Assembly: GCA_016281605.1 (NCBI GenBank)
Contig: JAEEJA010000093.1
Span: forward strand, 1 to 36,144
Origin: Lachnospiraceae bacterium
GTDB lineage: Bacteria; Bacillota; Clostridia; Lachnospirales; Lachnospiraceae
DNA length: 36,144 nt
Reading direction: 5' to 3'
Shown: positions 15,542-23,076 of the stretch, piece by piece
Layout of the letters: the number at the start of each line of letters is the position of its first letter
How positions within the stretch are numbered: the stretch's first letter is position 1
Translations under genes and position numbers: made by a program
Notes under the pieces: generated by a model
The model's database searches: none
What the model saw: only the letters and a program-made list of their open reading frames with translations
What the model was told of the DNA's origin: nothing

Positions 15542-16528
15542 GTGAGTGATATTAACAGGTACAGAGTAGCTTATACATTGATTTTTATTATAAGCGCTAT
15601 TATGGCTGTGTTTTCTAATACAGTCGTATATATTGGACTATGTGCCGGATTTATTATTTATCCTATTTTTTTCTATGTTTATCTTATAATTAAAAGGCGT
15701 AATGTAAACTTTACATTTGATATTGATATAGAAAGGGATAAAATCGAATTAAAGTGCGAGAAGGATTTAGGATATTGGGCAATAGTAGAAAGCCGTAATT
15801 GTTTTATGAATATGAAAGCAACTTACGATATATATGATTTTGATGTTTTTTTTAACACAGAATCACTAAACTGTGGGAAGAATATATATACTATAAAGGA
15901 TATTTTCCTAAAAGATCCTATAGGAATTATAAAGGTTAGAATAAAGGATGAAAAATATCCTAATGATTATGAATATATAAAATATCCTGTTAAGAAGGAA
16001 ATTGCAATCGATATAGATGAATATGAGCATATAAGTGATGAATCTTCTGAGTATTCTATGATTAAGGCAGGTCATGATAACAGCGAAATATATGCCATAC
16101 GTGAATATATGCCGGGAGACAGTCTAAAGCAGATACATTTTAAGAAATCCCAAAAAGAAGAAAAGCTTTACGTTAAGGAGTATGCGGCTCCTATAGTAAA
16201 GAAAACCGTAATAGTAATAGAAAATATAATTCACCCGGACTTTAAGGAAAAGTGCGATATGGATATTCTCTCAGATTTTGCCGGAAAAGTATTATATGTA
16301 ACAGAGTATCTTTTAGAGCTGGGGGTTGAGATTAGTTGTGTTTTTTCGGGAGAAGATGAAGATGATATAATAATAAGTCAAATACATGATTATAAAGATA
16401 AGGATATCTTTTTTGAATTATTTTTATCATCTGCCGTTAAGTATTATGAAATACCGGTTTCTGAATCGGAAATATTTTTAAATTGTAATTACCGGGATTT
16501 TCAAATTATTAATCCGGATATTAATTAA
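15542..16528 (+). CDS. DUF58 domain membrane protein
   Basis: A 328-residue protein with two TM segments within about residues 6-50 and a soluble part carrying the DUF58 signature: IREYMPGDSLKQIHFKKSQK (the family's ReYxxGDxxrxIxWkxsar box), followed by LYVKEYAAP. DUF58 proteins have a von Willebrand A-like fold and partner with MoxR ATPases. The start is GTG, placed 10 bases after the MoxR stop with GATGAGG upstream. It ends 21 bases before the next gene. Confidence 0.88.
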   Translation: MSDINRYRVAYTLIFIISAIMAVFSNTVVYIGLCAGFIIYPIFFYVYLIIKRRNVNFTFDIDIERDKIELKCEKDLGYWAIVESRNCFMNMKATYDIYDFDVFFNTESLNCGKNIYTIKDIFLKDPIGIIKVRIKDEKYPNDYEYIKYPVKKEIAIDIDEYEHISDESSEYSMIKAGHDNSEIYAIREYMPGDSLKQIHFKKSQKEEKLYVKEYAAPIVKKTVIVIENIIHPDFKEKCDMDILSDFAGKVLYVTEYLLELGVEISCVFSGEDEDDIIISQIHDYKDKDIFFELFLSSAVKYYEIPVSESEIFLNCNYRDFQIINPDIN

Positions 16529-16549
16529 TAGTAAAAAAGAGTGATATCT

Positions 16550-18946
16550 ATGATATTTTATTATATATTAAGCTGTTTATCCTTGTTGGATTTGAGTACA
16601 TATTTAAAATGTTTTTATGTTATTTTACCGGGAATTGGTATATATATATTGACCGTTGCAAGTAAAAAAAGTATTAAATATACATTACCTGTAACCTTAA
16701 TTTTAGGAACCTTAGTTTATAAATATTTACTCCAAGGATTTAAGCAGATTCTTATAAACATATATAAAGAAAGTGAAAAAAAAGAAGCTTATATATATGA
16801 TTATCCTAAGCTTGACAGTAATATAAATGTTAATTACAGCATTTTAATTACTTTTGCTGTGGTTTTTATTATTCTGGCATTTTTGTTTGCTTTTCTTCAT
16901 GAAAGCAAGCTTTTTATAATCAGATTAATTCCATTTATTTTAATCAGTGGACTGGAATTATATTTTGGCATTTACATAAATAATTATATAACTGCTCTTT
17001 GGGTTATATCTTTGATAGTAAGTATTATTATTTGCAGTATAAGAAGAAAGCTTATACTCATCATTATATTGCTTGGTTTGGTGCTTCTTAGTATGCTTAT
17101 CATGAATTTTATCGGATATAAGGGAGTGATGGCATTTGATGATATAAATACTTATGTAAGGGATCATGTCTCAATCGAAAGGGTTACCAATCCTCATGCT
17201 GATATTGAGTCGGGTATGTATGGAGTTAGAGATGAGCTAGAGCATAAGGATGAGAGTGAACTTAAGAGTGGAGCATCCGCAGAAGATAATAAAGTAAAGA
17301 ATGAAACATCAGGAGGAAGCAGTAAGAAGGGCTTATCAAGAAGAGTTGCTTCACTTGTTTCTGATAGTTTTGACTGGATGAAGTATGTTCTTATGGTTCT
17401 TATCGGTTTGACTTTGATATATATATTGATCGGTATTGGAAGGAGTTTTTATAATCATAGGAGGATCAGAGCTCATCTAAATGAAACTGATAATAAACTA
17501 AAGGGAATATATACATTTAAGTATATGATTGAGTATCTAAAGCTCTACGGACTTAAAAGTAAAAATGCTCATTACAGTGATTATACAGAAGATATATGCG
17601 AGAAGTTTGGGGCAGTCGATAAAAATGATTATTTAGAAGCGTTGGATATATACAGAGATGCTTACTACGGTGATAAGGAAATTGATGAAGCACATACTGA
17701 AAAAATCACAAAAATCTGTGGCAATATAAGAGAATCTGCTTCGAAGAATGTTAGTTTCATAGTTAGAGTAAGAGCACTTTACAGAATTAAAGCACTGGTT
17801 ATGTTATCTCTTATCTTAGGTTTATTCACGGGATGCAGAAAGAGAGTTATATCTGATGACAGCCTTAAGACTTCTTACGGGAATGAAAATGTAGCATATA
17901 TGAATAGCTCTTTGGAAAAGGAAGAAAATATATCCGGAAACAGTGAAAAAGAAGAAAAGGATGATGATACTTTAAAGGGTGATTTTATAAATAGAACCCA
18001 TAAAGAGAAAGGATTAAAGAAAAAAAGCGATAAAGATAGTGTGCTTAATGCAGAAAAAAGTGATGATAATAAAGAGAAGTCAGAGAGCGGAGTAAAAAAA
18101 ATATCATCCGTAGCAACTGATAGTAAAGAAAATGCAGATAATAATTCTAAGAGTACCTCTAAATCAGAAAAAAAAGATAATAATAAGAGTAAGGATTCGG
18201 AGAGTGATCCGGACAGTAAAGATTCTGGCAAGACTAAAGATAAAAAAGCTTATGAAACTTCCGAGGAAACATTACCTTCCGAGAATCCTGTATCAGTTCA
18301 AAACAATATAAGCAATAATGATAATCAGGGAAGTGCCGGTAGTAATGAGAATGTAGAAGGAAACGGAGAAAAGACTTCCGATGAATCAAGTGACACAGGA
18401 AAGGATAATCCTTTTGGTATAGTGATAGATAAATATAAAAAAGATCTTAATCACAGATTGACTATATATCCTTGTCAGTATCTAAATGTGTATTATGAAG
18501 AAAAAGAGGATTACGTTACAGTAAATTCAGCTTCAGAAGCACATAGGATTATACATGATGCGGCAGGAGAAAATATTGGCTCAGACCTTGGAGATGATAA
18601 ACTTCATATAACCGATTCATGGTTATTAAATAAAAAGATTGAGCCTGAACTTATAGTAAAACTTCAAAGTCATGAAACTATATTAAAGACAGCCGGATCG
18701 GAAAAAGAGAAAGAAGTTCTAAAAAGTACTATAACGAATAGACCGGGGTGGGATGCTTTAAATGCAGTTAAATCAGATAATATTATCTTTGCTTCAGAAG
18801 AGCTTTTGAAAACAGAACAAGGAGTTCTTTTGCTAAAATATTATATTGCTTATGCACTTCATCCGGAACTTTTTGACAGTGTAGATATATCTCAAATAAG
18901 CCATGAACTTATGGGAGATGAAGTCGTATATATAATAAAATATTAA
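16550..18946 (+). CDS. Membrane fusion protein: transglutaminase-less TgpA-like scaffold with DUF4129-like region, internal lipobox, Ser/Asp/Lys linker and class III solute-binding-protein C-lobe
   Basis: A 798-residue protein read without interruption. Residues 1-190 hold about six TM segments. A short extracytoplasmic stretch (about 190-274) stands where related MoxR-DUF58-linked proteins carry a transglutaminase domain; none is visible. TM 275-300 leads to a DUF4129-like cytoplasmic segment (about 315-400, ending in YRDAYYGDKEI). Then comes what looks like a lipoprotein signal: RVRALYRIK, a hydrophobic run, and FTGC with Cys429. A 190-residue linker of Ser, Asp, Lys, Glu and Asn follows. 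Residues 619-798 resemble the C-terminal lobe of Fe-siderophore/B12 binding proteins (RPGWDALNAVKSDNIIF, then ALHPELF). I use ATG 16550, eight bases after AAGAG; GTG 16541 is the alternative. The ECF ATPase gene starts 22 bases later. Confidence 0.75.
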   Translation: MIFYYILSCLSLLDLSTYLKCFYVILPGIGIYILTVASKKSIKYTLPVTLILGTLVYKYLLQGFKQILINIYKESEKKEAYIYDYPKLDSNINVNYSILITFAVVFIILAFLFAFLHESKLFIIRLIPFILISGLELYFGIYINNYITALWVISLIVSIIICSIRRKLILIIILLGLVLLSMLIMNFIGYKGVMAFDDINTYVRDHVSIERVTNPHADIESGMYGVRDELEHKDESELKSGASAEDNKVKNETSGGSSKKGLSRRVASLVSDSFDWMKYVLMVLIGLTLIYILIGIGRSFYNHRRIRAHLNETDNKLKGIYTFKYMIEYLKLYGLKSKNAHYSDYTEDICEKFGAVDKNDYLEALDIYRDAYYGDKEIDEAHTEKITKICGNIRESASKNVSFIVRVRALYRIKALVMLSLILGLFTGCRKRVISDDSLKTSYGNENVAYMNSSLEKEENISGNSEKEEKDDDTLKGDFINRTHKEKGLKKKSDKDSVLNAEKSDDNKEKSESGVKKISSVATDSKENADNNSKSTSKSEKKDNNKSKDSESDPDSKDSGKTKDKKAYETSEETLPSENPVSVQNNISNNDNQGSAGSNENVEGNGEKTSDESSDTGKDNPFGIVIDKYKKDLNHRLTIYPCQYLNVYYEEKEDYVTVNSASEAHRIIHDAAGENIGSDLGDDKLHITDSWLLNKKIEPELIVKLQSHETILKTAGSEKEKEVLKSTITNRPGWDALNAVKSDNIIFASEELLKTEQGVLLLKYYIAYALHPELFDSVDISQISHELMGDEVVYIIKY

Positions 18947-18968
18947 ATCTATCATGGAGATATAATAA

Positions 18969-20354
18969 ATGATTGATGTTAAAGATTTATGCTTTTCTTA
19001 TGACGGAGAGATACAGGCAATTCAGGATGTTTCTTTTTCATTATCAAAGGGGGAGAGTTTAGCTCTCCTTGGAGATAACGGAAGCGGTAAATCTACACTT
19101 ATAAAGCTTTTAGCAGGGATGCTTAAACCGGACTCAGGCACCATAACCTATGATAAAAGCCTAATAAAAAGAGGTGGTATGGTTTTTCAAAATCCGGATA
19201 ACCAATTTGTATCATCACTTGTTGAGGAGGATTTGCTGTACGGATTACGGGACAACATTCTTTCTAAGAAAGAAAAAGAAAAGAAGGTTTCGGAGGTTCT
19301 TAATCTGGTTGGATTGGAAGGGTTTGAAAAAAAATCAACACATGAGATATCCGGCGGACAAAAGCAATTGGTTGCTATAGCAGGAGTACTCATCATGTCT
19401 CCGGATGTGCTTTTTTTAGATGAAGTTACATCTATGCTGGATCATAAATCCGGAGAAAGAATTATAGACCTACTTCGAAAACTTAAAGAAGAAGGAATAA
19501 CTATAATATATGTAACTCATGAGATAAAAGAAGCGGCCCTTTTTGATAAGATTCTTATAGGAGATAAGGGAAGGTTTACTTTTTTTGAAGGTTCGGATTT
19601 AACACGTGAGTTTGAGAGTGTTTCGAAATCGGTTTTTTTGGGAAAGAACGCTGACATTAAGATAGTATCAAAAGAAACCCTGATTTCATGTGAAAAAATA
19701 AGTTTATCTTATAAATCTCATATGAGAAATAATCATAATAATTATGTATTAAAGGATATTTCGCTTTCTATAGCAAAGGGAGAATTTATAGGGATAAAGG
19801 GTGATACAGGAAGCGGAAAGACAAGCTTGATACGAATCCTTTCAGGACTTATAAAGCCTTCAAAGGGAAAGGTTTACTATAAGGGAGAAGATATAAACAA
19901 CTCACGCTTTGATGAAAAAGCGTACAGAAAAGCTATTGGTATTATGTTTCAATTTCCTGACACACAGATATTTGAGGAAACGGTTGAAAAGGATGTTGGA
20001 TTCGGATTGGATTATCTTGGATTTAATCTTGAGGAGAAAAAAAATAATATAAAAAATGCAATAAAAATTGCAGGTCTTCCCTATGAAAAGTATGCATCTA
20101 AGAATCCATATCTGCTTTCCGATGGCGAAAAAAGAAGAGTGGTTTTAGCAGGTGTTCTTTCTAAAAGACCTGAAATTATAATACTGGATGAACCTATAGC
20201 CGGATTGGATTTGGCTTACAGAAAAGAACTTTTTTCAACTCTTAAGGAAATGCAAAATAAGGGAAAAACTATAATTATTATTTCGCATAATGAAGAGATG
20301 CTTTATCACTATGCAGATAGGATAATAGAGTTAAAAGACGGTCATATCCTATGA
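18969..20354 (+). CDS. ecfA: ECF transporter ATPase, two ABC domains fused in one chain (EcfA-EcfA')
   Basis: A 461-residue protein carrying both ATPase subunits of an energy-coupling-factor vitamin/metal importer. Domain 1 (about 1-225): Walker A LGDNGSGKST, Q-loop FQNPDNQF, signature ISGGQKQLVAIAG, Walker B VLFLDEVTSMLD, switch VTHE. Domain 2 (about 235-461): Walker A KGDTGSGKTS, Q-loop FQFPDTQIFEETVEKDVGFG, typical of EcfA2, signature LSDGEKRRVVLAG, Walker B IIILDEPIAGLD, switch ISHNEE. Most Firmicutes have two separate ecfA genes, so this is a fused form. It overlaps the next gene by four bases (ATGA). Confidence 0.93.
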   Translation: MIDVKDLCFSYDGEIQAIQDVSFSLSKGESLALLGDNGSGKSTLIKLLAGMLKPDSGTITYDKSLIKRGGMVFQNPDNQFVSSLVEEDLLYGLRDNILSKKEKEKKVSEVLNLVGLEGFEKKSTHEISGGQKQLVAIAGVLIMSPDVLFLDEVTSMLDHKSGERIIDLLRKLKEEGITIIYVTHEIKEAALFDKILIGDKGRFTFFEGSDLTREFESVSKSVFLGKNADIKIVSKETLISCEKISLSYKSHMRNNHNNYVLKDISLSIAKGEFIGIKGDTGSGKTSLIRILSGLIKPSKGKVYYKGEDINNSRFDEKAYRKAIGIMFQFPDTQIFEETVEKDVGFGLDYLGFNLEEKKNNIKNAIKIAGLPYEKYASKNPYLLSDGEKRRVVLAGVLSKRPEIIILDEPIAGLDLAYRKELFSTLKEMQNKGKTIIIISHNEEMLYHYADRIIELKDGHIL

Positions 20355-21073
20355 TGAAAGGAAAAAGGGATAAAACCATGAGAGAAATGACAGCCGGTAT
20401 GTATGTATACGGAGAAAGTATTATACATAAGGCTAAGGCAGGACTTAAAACCTTAATATTATTAATGATAATTATAATTCCAATTGTACTCGATAATTGG
20501 ATGGCTTCTTTGGGAAGCTTAATTTTTGTCGTTTTAAGTATTATTTTATCCGGATTGTCGTTTAAGTATATATTATCTTATGTTTACAGGATAAGGTGGT
20601 TTTTGATTTTTATATTAGCTATGAATATTTGTTTTTATAACAGAAGCAGTGAAGGTATTATCTTTAGTATATGGATAATTAGGATAAGTAGGATAAGTTT
20701 ATATCAAGGCTTAACTACTGTATACAGAACCATAATTATACTTACAGCGTCAGCTCTTTATACTTCAACAACCAGGCCTCTTGATATAATTAATACATTT
20801 ATGATAATATTTAAGCCTCTTGAAATATTTAAGATTTCATCAAGACAGATTGCTGTAATAATGGGAGCGGCAATTCAGTTTATACCTACTCTTTATGAAG
20901 AAGCAGAGAATATTAGACTTGCTTCAATTTCGAGAGGGTGTGAACTAAACGATAAAAATATATTTAAAAGGCTTTACGGAGGATGTCGTTTGATAATACC
21001 TGTATTTTTGACTGCCTTTAAGAGAGCCGATGAATTATCTGTAGCTATGCAGGTTAGGAGTATAGAATTATGA
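20351..21073 (+). CDS. ecfT: ECF transporter transmembrane subunit EcfT (CbiQ family)
   Basis: A 240-residue membrane protein, the scaffold that couples the ATPases to the substrate-binding S subunit. The N terminus MTAGMYVYGESIIHKAKAGLK matches the family's GxYxxGxSxxHxxxxxxK opening. The two cytoplasmic coupling motifs are ASISRGCEL and AMQVRSIEL, matching the Ala-x-x-Arg-Gly/Ser pair. I keep the ATGA-overlapping start; ATG at 20378 is an alternative, with AAGGG about eight bases upstream, and would drop nine residues. It overlaps the S-component gene by four bases. Confidence 0.9.
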   Translation: MMKGKRDKTMREMTAGMYVYGESIIHKAKAGLKTLILLMIIIIPIVLDNWMASLGSLIFVVLSIILSGLSFKYILSYVYRIRWFLIFILAMNICFYNRSSEGIIFSIWIIRISRISLYQGLTTVYRTIIILTASALYTSTTRPLDIINTFMIIFKPLEIFKISSRQIAVIMGAAIQFIPTLYEEAENIRLASISRGCELNDKNIFKRLYGGCRLIIPVFLTAFKRADELSVAMQVRSIEL

Positions 21074-21633
21074 ACTTAGACATGAAAAAATCAATGTATA
21101 CTGCAGTTTGTCTTGCATTGTGTGTGGTGCTTGTACAACTGTTTCATACTATACCAAATGCTGGAAATATATATTGTCCTATACATATACCGGTGTTTAT
21201 ATGTGCATTTATATGCGGAACACCCTATGCATGTCTCACAGGGCTTATGGGACCGGTGCTTTCTATGCTTTTTACAGGCATGCCATCTGCTGTGATGCTA
21301 CCGGGAATGATTATAGAATGTATGAGCTATGGCTTAGTTACAGGTTTTTTGTATAAAGTAATTAAAACAGGAAGCGAAAGCTTTGATCTATACATCAGTC
21401 TTATAATTTCAATGATTGTCGGAAGAGTAGCAGCAGGATTAATAAATGCTATTTTCTATTCAGGCGGGGATTACTCTATAAAGATATGGATGACAACATA
21501 CTTTTTAACAAGTGCACCCGGTATCGTACTTCACTTGATTTTGGTTCCTTTACTTGTTAAAACCATAGATAGAGTGATAATTAAATCACAAAAATCCGTA
21601 GGAAAAGAGCAAAAGAAAGGGAGAGAAGTATGA
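21070..21633 (+). CDS. ECF transporter substrate-binding S component
   Basis: A 187-residue, six-TM integral membrane protein. The pattern HIPVFICAFICGTPYACLTGLMGPVLSMLFTGMP, followed by a Glu in MIIECMSYGLVTG, is typical of the general ECF S-component family that includes pantothenate-, folate- and riboflavin-type carriers. The substrate cannot be read from the sequence; no riboswitch or biosynthetic gene is alongside. Being in the same operon as ecfA and ecfT, it is probably the dedicated carrier, although group II modules can share S units. It overlaps both neighbours by four bases. The solute-binding lobe at the end of the 16550 protein may relate to the same substrate, which is inference. 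Confidence 0.85.
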   Translation: MNLDMKKSMYTAVCLALCVVLVQLFHTIPNAGNIYCPIHIPVFICAFICGTPYACLTGLMGPVLSMLFTGMPSAVMLPGMIIECMSYGLVTGFLYKVIKTGSESFDLYISLIISMIVGRVAAGLINAIFYSGGDYSIKIWMTTYFLTSAPGIVLHLILVPLLVKTIDRVIIKSQKSVGKEQKKGREV

Positions 21634-22109
21634 AGATAACAATTATCTGTGTAGGCAAAATCAAGGAAAAATACTGGAATATGGCAATTGATGAGTATTC
21701 AAAAAGGCTTTCTCGCTATGTAAAGCTTGAAATAACAGAAGTACCTGATGAAGCAACACCGGATAAAGCAAGTGCTGAAGAGGAAGAGAAGATAAGGCAA
21801 AAGGAAGCAGAGAGAATAATAAGTAAAATTCCAGAAAGAAGTCATGTTATAAGCATGGAAATAAATGGAAAAGAGTATGATTCAGTAGGACTTTCTAAGC
21901 ATATTGATTCCTTAGGGATATCCGGTAAAAGTCATATAGTATTTATAATTGGCGGATCTTTGGGACTTCATAGTGAAGTATCTAAAAAAGCTCATGAGAA
22001 ATTAAGTTTTTCGCGCCTCACCTTTCCACACCAGCTTATTAGAGTGATACTGTTAGAGCAAATTTACAGAGCGTATAGAATTATGAATAACGAACCATAT
22101 CACAAATAA
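21630..22109 (+). CDS. rlmH: 23S rRNA (pseudouridine1915-N3)-methyltransferase RlmH
   Basis: A 159-residue SPOUT-family enzyme that methylates pseudouridine 1915 in helix 69 of 23S rRNA. The start MKITIICVGKIKEKYW, the SAM-binding knot segment IVFIIGGSLGLHSEV, and the C terminus LSFSRLTFPHQLIRVILLEQIYRAYRIMNNEPYHK are characteristic; full length. The ATG overlaps the S-component stop (ATGA), so this housekeeping gene is translationally coupled to the transporter operon. A terminator follows at 22160. Confidence 0.96.
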   Translation: MKITIICVGKIKEKYWNMAIDEYSKRLSRYVKLEITEVPDEATPDKASAEEEEKIRQKEAERIISKIPERSHVISMEINGKEYDSVGLSKHIDSLGISGKSHIVFIIGGSLGLHSEVSKKAHEKLSFSRLTFPHQLIRVILLEQIYRAYRIMNNEPYHK

Positions 22110-22159
22110 ATGTTATTTATGAGGATATATTATCAATACCAATATATATTTATAATGAT

Positions 22160-22188
22160 ACCGATATGAATACATATCGGTGTTTTTA
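22160..22188 (+). terminator. Terminator of the ECF-rlmH operon
   Basis: ACCGATATG (22160-22168) pairs perfectly with CATATCGGT (22173-22181) around a four-base loop, followed by GTTTTTA. It cleanly separates rlmH from the next promoter. Confidence 0.85.
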
Positions 22189-22191
22189 TTA

Positions 22192-22211
22192 ATCATATAT
22201 GAACATATGAT
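22192..22211. promoter_or_regulatory. Inverted repeat upstream of the ABC operon promoter
   Basis: ATCATAT and ATATGAT form perfect 7-base arms around six bases, 17 bases before the -35 box. The site is AT-rich, so chance is possible, but the position suits a regulator such as TetR or MarR type. Confidence 0.35.
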
Positions 22212-22227
22212 AATATGAAAATAATAC

Positions 22228-22256
22228 TTGACATGGATATTTCTTGGTGCTATAGT
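22228..22256 (+). promoter_or_regulatory. Consensus promoter of the ABC transporter operon
   Basis: TTGACA (22228-22233) and TATAGT (22251-22256) are 17 bases apart, with TGC ahead of the -10. The start would be near 22263. The leader carries CATG/CATG (22265-22277) and AAAACCT/AGGTTTT (22294-22310); the second is followed by ATTTTT and might act as a weak attenuator. Confidence 0.85.
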
Positions 22257-22354
22257 AGTCAAAGCATGATAAACATGTATTTTACAGATATTTAAAACCT
22301 AAAAGGTTTTATTTTTAAGTTGATGGTTAGTTAATGCTAACAAAAAGGAGGCTT

Positions 22355-23053
22355 ATGTTTTTAGAATTAGAACAAATAAAAAAGTCCTTTGGTCAAGGCG
22401 ATACTAAGGTAGAAGTACTGCAGGGGATAGACTTTTCTTTAGAAAAAGGTGAGTTTTGTGTTCTTCTCGGCCCTTCCGGCTCCGGTAAATCAACTCTTCT
22501 AAACATTATCGGTGGAATCGATAAAGCTGATTCAGGTGTGATAAAGATTGACGGAGACAGTATGGCGAACATGAAGGAAAAGCAGCTTACCATGTACAGA
22601 CGTAAACATCTGGGATATATATTTCAAAGATATAATCTTATCCCCAATCTTACTGTAAGGGAGAATATAGAGGTAGGTGCTTATCTGTCCGACAATCCTC
22701 TCAATGTGGATGAGCTTATAGAGATTCTAGGACTCCACAAGCATAGAAATAAGTATCCTAATCAGATGTCCGGAGGTCAGCAGCAGAGATGTGCCATAGG
22801 AAGAGCTATAGTAAAAAATCCGGATATTTTGCTTTGTGATGAGCCTACAGGTGCACTTGATTCCAAAACTTCAAGGGAGATACTTAAGCTTATAGAAACT
22901 GTTAATCAGACATACAATAACACAATTATCATGGTAACTCATAATGACGTTATCAAAGATATGTCTGACAGAGTTATCAAATTAAAGGATGGAATGATAA
23001 GAAAAAATTATAAAAATGAAAACAAGCTACGTGCGGAAGAAATAGATTTGTAA
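22355..23053 (+). CDS. ABC transporter ATP-binding protein (MacB/LolD type)
   Basis: A 232-residue ATPase of the type that works with FtsX/MacB-like permeases. Walker A GPSGSGKST, Q-loop IFQRYNLIPNLT, signature MSGGQQQRCAIGRA, Walker B ILLCDEPTGALD and switch VTHND are all intact. I start at ATG 22355 because AAAGGAGG lies directly upstream (short spacing of three bases); an in-frame ATG at 22334 lacks a binding site and adds seven residues that do not fit the family. It forms an operon with the permease (23 bases later) and the lipoprotein, from the promoter at 22228. Confidence 0.93.
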   Translation: MFLELEQIKKSFGQGDTKVEVLQGIDFSLEKGEFCVLLGPSGSGKSTLLNIIGGIDKADSGVIKIDGDSMANMKEKQLTMYRRKHLGYIFQRYNLIPNLTVRENIEVGAYLSDNPLNVDELIEILGLHKHRNKYPNQMSGGQQQRCAIGRAIVKNPDILLCDEPTGALDSKTSREILKLIETVNQTYNNTIIMVTHNDVIKDMSDRVIKLKDGMIRKNYKNENKLRAEEIDL

Positions 23054-23076
23054 AGATTCTCAGGAAGGAATTATAT

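Noticed and set aside
17875-18231. 118-codon antisense frame rich in Leu/Ser/Phe
   Set aside because: It arises from the Ser/Asp/Lys/Glu linker coded on the other strand; not a real membrane protein gene.
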